A stretch of 64,000 bases of DNA from Chitinophaga oryziterrae (GTDB lineage: Bacteria; Bacteroidota; Bacteroidia; Chitinophagales; Chitinophagaceae), in the NCBI RefSeq assembly GCF_009758125.1, contig NZ_WRXO01000009.1, forward strand, positions 186,001 to 250,000. The letters are read 5' to 3'. The position numbers and the translations under genes are program-made. The notes under the pieces are model-generated. The model was not told the origin of the DNA, made no database searches, and saw only the letters and a list, made by a program, of their open reading frames with translations. Below are positions 25,901 to 32,800 of the stretch, piece by piece (within the stretch, counting starts at the first letter, position 1; the number at the start of each line of letters is the position of its first letter).

Positions 25901-26114
25901 CCACAGCATCCTCAATGGGCTTTGTTACACTGGTTTTTACTTCATCAGGTGAAGCACCCGTATATGTGGTGCTAACCGTAAGCATGTTTGTTTCGAACTT
26001 TGGAAGCAGATTATAGTTCAATGTTCTATAACTGATATATCCAAATAACAACAGTGTTACAAAAATAACCGTGATGAACAAGGGACGCTTTATAGCTAAT
26101 TCGGTAATACTCAT
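22968..26114 (-). CDS. RND efflux transporter, inner-membrane permease (AcrB/HAE1 type)
   Basis: The product is 1048 residues from the ATG at 26114 (MSITELAIKRPLFITVIFV). An in-frame start 36 bases earlier would overlap the preceding gene and is less typical. It has the full 12-helix plan: helix 1, a large periplasmic loop (TTYTGASPDEVKTSVTKPIEDAVAAIEGV), helices 2-6 with the proton-relay signature GILVDDSIVVLENIFRHLE, a second periplasmic loop and helices 7-12 (LLGIILLLGLVAKNGILIVDFTNQ). It pumps drugs, bile-like or toxic compounds from membrane or periplasm through a TolC-type duct. It forms an operon with the fusion protein, the outer-membrane protein and a MarR regulator. Confidence 0.95.
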   Translation of the reverse strand: MSITELAIKRPLFITVIFVTLLLFGYISYRTLNYNLLPKFETNMLTVSTTYTGASPDEVKTSVTKPIEDAVAAIEGVDKISSSSQEGMSSVSIELNNDANVKQAQLDAERKINQIKSALPADADDPIVTRFSSDDQAIMKVSVTSTLADTKLYDFIDQQVKPLLTNIPGVAQIDITGGTERQINVALDNDKLKAYNISITDVNQAVVFSGASYPAGSLKSSNTRYSIDLNAKIKNVEDLRNVIIKQNSDGSRIQLKDVASVTDGQEENTTLNRLNGQPAIGIEIKKQTDANTVKVCQLAAQKLEELKTTYASYGFNYHIAADQSVYTLESANAVIEDIFMAILIVAAVMLFFLHSARSSSFVLVALPSAMIPTFILMWAFNFSLNLMTLMSLSLVVGILVDDSIVVLENIFRHLEMGKDKRTAALDGRNEIGFTAMAITLVDVVIFLPLALTGGIIGNIVREYSLVVVFSTLMSLFVAFTLTPLLASRWGKLPHLNKSTLWGRINLWFESLIDQFRDFYTNILKWALRHKRYVILLVAVLIIGSMALIPAGFVGAEFIGQSDRGELNIQIDLASQTSLKQTNYTVSQAEKIILKHPEVKDVFSNVGTQQGASAGTNGSSNSNLAELTVTLVDRKDRKISTTDMGKQLREELSAIPGLKPTIKLTGITGSASYDIQIAVKGTDMDSIVKAAAIIKQIVASTPGADYVQYSTKEAKTQISIVLNRDKMAKLGVSVGDVGSAVQYAFKGNDNTKYRDNGEEYNINLELDDADRNNISNVRNLNIYNSRGGIIPLTEVADIRETLTQSVLERNDRLNSMQINAAAVGRPSGTIMDEIKEKIAQKGLPQGVQISEEGFTKNQAESFKSLFMAIGIGVLLIYLIMVALYESVVYPFVVLFSMPVAIIGAVLALALTMKTINVFSLLGIILLLGLVAKNGILIVDFTNQQKAKGMSVVDSLIEAGRERLRPILMTTLAMIFGMLPMALSTGAGSETKSAMALVIIGGLTSSMIFTLILVPSVYMIIEGWRVKVNTWMNSKEKASHAMPDTQSISQ

Positions 26115-26124
26115 AATGGTTATT

Positions 26125-27192
26125 TTATTTTTGATCAATTGATTGAACAAAACTGCCTGGCAATATATTGATCAACCCACTGGTAATGACATGTTCTCCA
26201 TTGCTCAGGCCACTCAGGACTTCGATGTATTCTCCATTTTCTCTTCCGGCAATGATTTTCCTTTCTACCGCTTTGCCATTTTGGACCACATAGACATATG
26301 GATTTTTAGTCCCTTCCACCAGTGCGATCTTTGGAATCTGCAAAGCTTCACTTTGTTGTTTTCCAGCAAAAGACACCTGTACATATAAACCGGCTTTCAA
26401 CCTGTTACCGTCTTTGTTTTCAATGAGTAACTCTGCGAGGTAATTATGGTTATCATCACCTTTCGGGCTAACAAAAATGACCTTTCCGGTAAACGTTTCA
26501 CCTGGGAAAGATTCGGTGGTAACAAAAGCATTTTGTCCTGGTTTAATAGACATCACCTGGTTTTCCGGAACATAGACCTTCGCCTTCAGATTATATACAT
26601 CCACCACTGTCCCAATAACTCCCCCGGCATTTACATATTCACCGCTTACCATCTTTTTATCGGTAACAACACCGCTTACAGGCGATACGATATTTGATTT
26701 GGCAATCTGGCTGCGCAGTTGGGCTGCTTCCAGTTTTTTACTATCAAGATCATATCTGGCATCGGTTACCGCATTGGCATTAGTAGCATTACCTGCCACC
26801 AGTATTTTATTGCGTTCATAGTCGCGGTTCAGCTTTTCAATTGAAAGCTCCGCAGCATCGAGTTTCAGCTGGGTTTCTTTTATATCGATATGGCCTACGA
26901 CCTGACCTTTTCCTACTACTGTACCCAATTCAATATTCAACCTTTCGATACGTCCCGATATCTCCGCAGAGATGTTGCCTTCTTCTTTTGCAGCAAGTGT
27001 TGCAGGCAGGGAAATCTCCCCCTGAATGGCCATTACCCTGGCCGTATCCAGCGATACGGAAACAGGGACATGGGAACGGTCCACCGGTTTTTTATTTTCC
27101 TCTAATGTCCTTTTATTTCGAAAAAGGAGAAAGGCAATGACACCAATTATCGCAATTACAATCAAAATGGTAAATATTCTTTTGCTTCTCAT
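26125..27192 (-). CDS. RND periplasmic adaptor (membrane fusion protein, AcrA/HlyD type)
   Basis: The product is 355 residues. An uncleaved or lipid-free N-terminal hydrophobic helix (IFTILIVIAIIGVIAFLLF) anchors it in the inner membrane. A barrel-sandwich half-motif (ISAEISGRIERLNIELGTVVGKGQVVGHID), an alpha-hairpin (LDAAELSIEKLNRDYERNKIL) and the second lipoyl half (IVSPVSGVVTDKKMVSGEYV) follow, then beta-barrel and membrane-proximal domains. It bridges the RND pump and the TolC-like channel. It ends 10 bases before the pump start and begins 10 bases after the outer-membrane gene, so translation is likely coupled. Confidence 0.94.
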   Translation of the reverse strand: MRSKRIFTILIVIAIIGVIAFLLFRNKRTLEENKKPVDRSHVPVSVSLDTARVMAIQGEISLPATLAAKEEGNISAEISGRIERLNIELGTVVGKGQVVGHIDIKETQLKLDAAELSIEKLNRDYERNKILVAGNATNANAVTDARYDLDSKKLEAAQLRSQIAKSNIVSPVSGVVTDKKMVSGEYVNAGGVIGTVVDVYNLKAKVYVPENQVMSIKPGQNAFVTTESFPGETFTGKVIFVSPKGDDNHNYLAELLIENKDGNRLKAGLYVQVSFAGKQQSEALQIPKIALVEGTKNPYVYVVQNGKAVERKIIAGRENGEYIEVLSGLSNGEHVITSGLINILPGSFVQSIDQK

Positions 27193-27202
27193 TTCTTATT
27201 GA

Positions 27203-28573
27203 TTATTTAAGATTTGTTACATAAGAGGTTAAAGTACCTTTGGCTTTTTCCAATGCTATTTGTGCGGTCAGAAAATCCAGAAGGGAAGTGATATAATTAG
27301 TCTGGGCTTCTTTAAAGGAGGAATCCGCATCCAGATAAGAAGATAAAGTAGAGGTCCCTTCCCTGTATTCAACAGCAGTGGCATCCATTACTTCCCTGGC
27401 AAGGTCAAGATTCTCCTTATTTTTTTTCAGACTGGTATAAGAACTAAAAAGATTGTTGCCTGCATTTTCGAAATCGAGTTTATAATTCTGAACGTTCAGC
27501 TTTAGCGTAAGGTTTTGCGTTTGAAGGTTAAGCTGGCTTTGTTTCAACTGACTGCTTTTTTTAAACCCGCTAAAGATGGGAATACTCAGTTTTACCCCGA
27601 TTGCGGAATAGTCAAACCAATTGGAGAAAGCATTGGAAAATTCTGAACCATAAGCATTCACTCCATATTTAGCATATATTGAAAAGGTTGGGAGAAAGGC
27701 TGCTTTTTTCTTTTTAACATCTAATTCTTTCGATGAAAGATTCTGTTGGTCTATCTTAAAATCCGTAAGCCTTGAAGTGTCCAGTTCGTTTATTAATTGA
27801 AGGTCTACATGTGCTGAATAGTCAACATGCTGATCAATGGCAAGGGGCGACTTCAGATCCAGTCCCATTGCATTTTTCAGTTTATTTAAAGCGAGTTTCA
27901 GATAATTGTCGTTCAGCGCAAGTTCGGACTGTACATTGTTCAGGTTAACGCGGGAACGGTCATATTCACTCTTTTTTACAACGCCTTGCTCATAGCGTAG
28001 TTTAAGTATATCGAGTAGTTGCTTGTATTGGTTCTCGTTATCTCTCAGCAGCGTTCCTTTTTCCCCATAAGTAAGCACTTCATAGTAGGCAGATGCCGTA
28101 TTATAGATGAGTGTCTCATTCTCTTTCAATACGTTCAGATCTGCAATTTCTTTATCAACCCTGGACGATTTGACAGATAATGCGGATGACTTATCAAAAA
28201 TTGTCTGGTCTGCCTGCAGATATCCGCCGGTACTGAATTTATTCCCCATTTGAAGTTTGGTTTCAGTAGGAGAAAATGTTCCGGCCGGGATGATAGATGT
28301 TTGTAGCTTGATGTTATAATCCAGGCTGGTATTAGCTGATACTGAGGGAAGAAAGGCAGCCTTGCTTTCCCTGATCTTTTCCCTGGTTACCTGTGCATTA
28401 TTGGCATAAATACTACTGTTAGGATGATTCCTAAGCGTAAACTGAATGCAGTCTTTTAAGGTAAAGGAATCCTTTGCCTGCCCTGAAGCCTTATTAAAGG
28501 ATAGAGATGCCGTAACCAGTAATAAAAAGAGTAATTGCCTGTAAAAAAAACATTGCTTTAGTTTATGTGACAT
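27203..28573 (-). CDS. TolC-family outer-membrane efflux protein
   Basis: The product is 456 residues with a signal peptide (FLLLVTASLSFNKASGQA). Two outer-membrane-efflux repeats are visible. Each has a long helical hairpin and two short strands, beginning FTLKDCIQFTLRNHPNS and KIDQQNLSSKELDVKKKKAAFLPTFSIYAKYG. Coiled-coil heptads (YEQGVVKKSEYDRSRVNLNN) are typical. It forms the trimeric exit duct of the pump. It is the first structural gene after marR; the 115-base gap between them contains a palindromic candidate operator. Confidence 0.93.
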   Translation of the reverse strand: MSHKLKQCFFYRQLLFLLLVTASLSFNKASGQAKDSFTLKDCIQFTLRNHPNSSIYANNAQVTREKIRESKAAFLPSVSANTSLDYNIKLQTSIIPAGTFSPTETKLQMGNKFSTGGYLQADQTIFDKSSALSVKSSRVDKEIADLNVLKENETLIYNTASAYYEVLTYGEKGTLLRDNENQYKQLLDILKLRYEQGVVKKSEYDRSRVNLNNVQSELALNDNYLKLALNKLKNAMGLDLKSPLAIDQHVDYSAHVDLQLINELDTSRLTDFKIDQQNLSSKELDVKKKKAAFLPTFSIYAKYGVNAYGSEFSNAFSNWFDYSAIGVKLSIPIFSGFKKSSQLKQSQLNLQTQNLTLKLNVQNYKLDFENAGNNLFSSYTSLKKNKENLDLAREVMDATAVEYREGTSTLSSYLDADSSFKEAQTNYITSLLDFLTAQIALEKAKGTLTSYVTNLK

Positions 28574-28622
28574 AGCGTTTTATTGTGTTACTATTTATTT
28601 GATCGACCAATGCCTTTATTAT

Positions 28623-28675
28623 ATAGTTGATATGGCATATTATCTCTTTGTGAGAAAATTGATATTATCAACTAT
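28623..28675. promoter_or_regulatory. Candidate MarR operators between marR and tolC
   Basis: TTGATATTATCAA (28659-28671) is a 13-base dyad. A wider inverted repeat, ATAGTTGATA (28623-28632) and TATCAACTAT (28666-28675), is also perfect. The 13-mer differs by one base from TTGATATTAACAA upstream of marR itself. No clear TAnnTTTG box accompanies it. Confidence 0.55.
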
Positions 28676-28688
28676 TAGGGTAAAAAAA

Positions 28689-29117
28689 TTACTTTTGCGC
28701 GTTGGATTTAATGATTGAAAGTGCTTTTGATAAAGCAATTAAATCATTTTCAGACATACCTTCCAGAAAGCGCTCAGCCGCTTTTGCCTCAAGTTCCAGC
28801 GCTTTTTGAATTGTTTCAGCCCCTTTTTTGGTCAATACGAGATTTTTCTTACGACGATCTACTGTATCGGCGACCCTTACGATCATTTTTTTCTTTTGCA
28901 GGCTATCTATGATCCTTAAAACACCAGATTTATCTTTGTGAAGTATATGTGCAATATCCTGCTGAATAATATCCTCATTGGAATTCAGAATGCTAAGCAG
29001 TACGAACTGTTCCATTGCCAAATCAAGACCACTGTCCTTAATGGCAGTAGCTATTTGCTTACCCATTATTTTAAAGGTTTCTCCAATTTGTAAACTCAGT
29101 GTCGTTTTATTTATCAA
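28689..29117 (-). CDS. MarR family transcriptional regulator
   Basis: The product is 142 residues. It has the winged-helix core: LDLAMEQFVLLSILNS, then IIQQDIAHILHKDKSGVLRIIDSLQKKKMIVRV (helix-turn-helix, in parts) and the wing DTVDRRKKNLVLTKKG with the invariant DxRxK pattern. The listed start is a TTG at 29117, 23 bases past a TAtcTTTG box. The first ATG is 51 bases further in (29066) and would remove part of helix 1, so I keep TTG. MarR proteins repress efflux operons and respond to phenolics and other toxicants. The gene heads the efflux operon, with matching dyads before it and before tolC. Confidence 0.9.
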   Translation of the reverse strand: MINKTTLSLQIGETFKIMGKQIATAIKDSGLDLAMEQFVLLSILNSNEDIIQQDIAHILHKDKSGVLRIIDSLQKKKMIVRVADTVDRRKKNLVLTKKGAETIQKALELEAKAAERFLEGMSENDLIALSKALSIIKSNAQK

Positions 29118-29139
29118 GACTAAAAGTTTTATTCTGAAG

Positions 29140-29169
29140 CAAAGATAGATATTTGATTGATATTAACAA
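29140..29169 (-). promoter_or_regulatory. marR promoter with overlapping MarR box
   Basis: On the minus strand TTG (29169-29167), a 19-base spacer and TATCTTTG (29147-29140) form a textbook Bacteroidota promoter. The dyad TTGATATTAACAA (29157-29169, plus-strand reading) covers the -33 box, so a bound repressor would block it. Confidence 0.7.
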
Positions 29170-29347
29170 CCAATTTGGGAGAAATTTAACTTTTGGCCAG
29201 GTCTGGTGCTTTATCTCTGAAAGAGGAATATCCATGCGAAGATATACAGATGAGGAAGATCAGACACTGATATTATCAGTCGGGATTGAAGTGGGGCAGC
29301 CTATTACCAATGGACTGATTCTTATTGTTAAAAATACAGGTGGTGCT

Positions 29348-29385
29348 AAAATAGTGATGGTGAGTTAGCCCACCATCACTATTTT
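29348..29385. terminator. Terminator at the end of the toxin operon
   Basis: Fifteen-base perfect arms (29348-29362 and 29371-29385, core AGTGATGGTG) with AAAA/TTTT ends flank an 8-base loop. It follows the SUKH immunity stop by nine bases on the minus strand. The preceding 29170-29347 stretch holds no gene I can support. Confidence 0.85.
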
Positions 29386-29393
29386 ACAAAAAT

Positions 29394-29864
29394 TTATTTT
29401 GAAGCTTCAATTACAGGATTCAATCCATCTTCTTTTATGAATGAAGAAAAAGAAGGTTTGTACAATATAATTTCTCCACTATCTCTTAGTATGTACACCG
29501 GAGGATCTTCATGTTTCTCTGTACAATCAAAAAAGTAGAACACATAACCCTGCCACTGTCCAAATAAAAAATAGTTTTCATTGATGTCTGCTTTGGGCCC
29601 TGGCTTTTCATCATCAAAATTTAAAGCCGCAATTGCTTCTGATCTTGTTTCGGGCAAATATTTAATTTCAGTATAATAAGCAGTAAGTAACTGGCCACTT
29701 TCCTTACCAAAGAAAAGCAGGTACTCTTTATATGCATCTGGAAGAGTAACATTAAATGCTCTTTCCAGGTCTTCAATTTCCTCTTCAGATATCCCCTCTA
29801 ATTTTTCATATTTCCCCAAAACGTCCATGTAAGGTTCCAGGAATAATAAATATTTCAATCTCAT
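29394..29864 (-). CDS. SUKH (SMI1/KNR4) immunity protein
   Basis: The product is 156 residues, with no signal peptide, so it is cytoplasmic. It has the canonical SUKH-1 start: LEGISEEEIEDLERAFNVTLPDAYKEYLLFFGKESG, read in two helices and a turn, followed by strands ending YFLFGQWQGYVFYFFDC and VYILRDSGEIILYKPSFSSFI. It is short, as immunity members usually are. It begins 3 bases after the stop of the giant toxin gene and is the last gene of the operon. SUKH proteins are established immunity partners of nuclease and deaminase toxins in polymorphic toxin systems, and the toxin's C-terminus is deaminase-like, so the pairing is strongly supported by context. Confidence 0.88.
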   Translation of the reverse strand: MRLKYLLFLEPYMDVLGKYEKLEGISEEEIEDLERAFNVTLPDAYKEYLLFFGKESGQLLTAYYTEIKYLPETRSEAIAALNFDDEKPGPKADINENYFLFGQWQGYVFYFFDCTEKHEDPPVYILRDSGEIILYKPSFSSFIKEDGLNPVIEASK

Positions 29865-29867
29865 TGA

Positions 29868-32800
29868 TTAATAATTTATTCTCGGATTCGTTCTTATTTT
29901 TATAAGCACATTAGGATACATTTCTGAGAACTGCTGCATAACAGATGAACAAGATCCACACGGAATTAAATCAGTTTCGACGACAATTTCACCTGTAACA
30001 TTTTTATACACTTTGCCTGCCTCTGCATTATTCTTACGTGCGAAATATTCAAATCCGATTACTTCAGTATCTAAATCCCTTACAGCATCCGCTTTAAATA
30101 CTCTTTTTCCACTCTGAAGATCCGTAATGAATGATTCAGGTACGAATTTTCCGCTCTGCCTCATCTGACCGTTATATCCTGAACTACTTGCAAGATAAAG
30201 AACTTCCTCATCATTAACTTTCATTGTAGCAAAGTTTCTTTTACCTCCAATGCCGAAGTCCTTTCTCACTTTAGCTACAAAATCCGGCCATTCTTTACCT
30301 AATAGTTCGACTGAAACTCTCTTATTATTCTTATATAAGTTTTTGAATCCTGAAAAGCCGTCATCTGAACTTATACCAGGGAACAGATCATCCACTAAAC
30401 TGCCTTCACTCTCCAGCTTAACCGATACTTTCCCACTAGTACTCTTACCACTTCCAATTGTAGCGCCATAGACTTCAGCCTCACCATTCGGTGTTAACCT
30501 CATTAAGCTATTCTCTGTTTCTATTGCTCCATTTTCATATACTCTTACCCATCCGTTATTGGCTATTACCGGACGATTTAATTTATTACATAAATTCTGT
30601 GCTGATTTTAAATCGCCGCATGAAAGCAATACAATCTCTTTATCTGCAAGAGCAGCTGTATTACCTTCTATCCATCTTGCCACAGACCTATGATCAATAC
30701 GTGCCTCTGCTCCATTATGCATAAGACTGAATCCCTTACTATCTCCATGTACAACTACATACATGTTTTTATCAAACACATTAGCGAATGCACCCTCTAC
30801 CATTTTCACATCTCCCTCACCTAATGACATTACAGCACGCGTCTCTACTTCGAGCGCATCGTCTGTATAACGTGCAGCCATCATCTCAGCGGGGGCTTTT
30901 GCCATTGCTGCAGATGCTACCGAATGCCCCAGTCTTCCCACGGTATAAGCAATCGCCAGGTAATTCGTGTACTTAACGAAATCCGGATGGTCCTGCGCCA
31001 TTTCAGGAGCAGAGTTCGCATAGGTTACAAAAGTAGAGAGTCCGATGTCTACTGTCTCCAGCGCTATAGTAAGGCTGCTGGCAGTGCTAAGTCCGCCGAT
31101 CCCCACTGCACACAAGGCTGTATTAACCGCGATCTCAGTAGAAGTCCCAATAGCCTTCTTTGTGTCCTCTTTAAAAAGCTGGTACACAGAAACCGCCGGT
31201 AACACATATGGCATCCCCTTCTCCAGTGTTGTACCAAATGCCGTTACATCTCTTACTGGTATCACTACCAGGTTATCCAACGGATTATACGACTTGCTAA
31301 AAGGAGTAGCTTTACCAAAATCATTAAACAGCCATTGTGCTCCGGGAGCAACCGCTCCCAGCATATCCACCATATACTTCCCGGCACCATCAGAAATCTG
31401 GAAAGAGATCTTCCTGCTGGCATCCTTAAACTCTTCTTTATTTCTCGCAGTTAAATAACCATTATCATAGACTAACCAGTCCTTTGATAGTATCAGCTTC
31501 GCTATCGCCTCCTTATTCTGCGCTGGCTTCTCCAGATTGATAAACGCACTGGTAATGGAATTCGTTAACTGTGTGAAACTACCCTCAGAGACATATAAGT
31601 AATCATATGTCTTAGACAATACGTCGTATAACTTACCGTCTGTATCAAGCTGCTTGATTACCTTATAAAATTCTTCCTGATTTTTACAATTTCTTAATAT
31701 CTCTAATGTAATATTCTGCCCACCGAAATTACTACTACTGATCGTCCAGCGTTGTTCAAAATCACCTTCCACCAATTTTTCTATCAGACATACTCTCTTT
31801 TCCGGTGCGATATCTTTGAACTGAGCATTTGTCAGGTAGGACATTTTAGTTCCGGAGATAACAAAGTGGTCATTCACGAATTCCACTATTTCATCCGCAG
31901 TTGCAAAGTTGCACTCCTTCAGCTTCTTTATATTAGCATCCAGATCTATCAACTGCTGATGCATCACCTTCAGCTTTTCCAATGAAATAACAGCCGATGG
32001 CGTATTCCAATCGTACCAGTATAAATCGAGGTTATTATAGTATAAGTTGAAAAGTTCGTTGTTTGTTTTCAGCACTTCATCAGGTAAAGTGGCGATTAAT
32101 TTACAAACCGATTCTATCTCAGCTTTTACTTCAGGTTTATCTGAATCTATTACCTGATGCACTAATTTCTTATAGTTAAGACTATAGTTATCATTCTGGC
32201 ATAAACAGTTATAGTTGACATAACTTGTACCATCAATCTTTATCTCACAGGCATTCAGCTCAGTACTGATCACAATATTTGCAATTACGTCACTTGTTCT
32301 CTTCGTTCTGGAAACAACAAATGCCTCTTTCTGATCTTTATCATAGCCATATCCTACAAACTTACCAGTACCTGAATTATAGAAAGCAACATACTCTTTC
32401 CCGTTATACATGTAGGAAGACAAAGAGCCGGTTTTGGCTGGATTAGCGCTAAGATCTTTATAGAAGATAGAAACAGGTACCGCGCCATCCGGTAATTCAA
32501 CAATATTACCATCAGGGGAATAGTATATTTTCTTACCCTTCAATGCAGTCTGCACTTCCTTATCCAGACATTTATACAATGATAACCCTTTGGTTAGCTG
32601 GCTCTCTGCATCACTTTCAAAAATACCCCATACATGCCCCGGATCATGCACCACATCCCACTGGTATTTCAGCAACGCATAACCATTGTTATAGTCCATC
32701 AGATTATCCGTAGTGCCCTGCGTTAAACCAATGCCATTGCTGAACGTATGTTCCAGTGTAAACTGTCCATGCCCTGTCTCATGTGCTACCGTAAGTGCAA

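Noticed and set aside
26115..26150. Earlier start for the RND pump overlapping the fusion-protein gene
   Set aside because: The usual family start MSITELAIKRP lies at 26114, 10 bases after the preceding stop.
29153..29368. Plus-strand open frame of 71 codons between marR and the toxin operon terminator
   Set aside because: It starts inside the marR promoter, ends inside a perfect terminator stem, and its product shows no recognisable fold; treated as chance.
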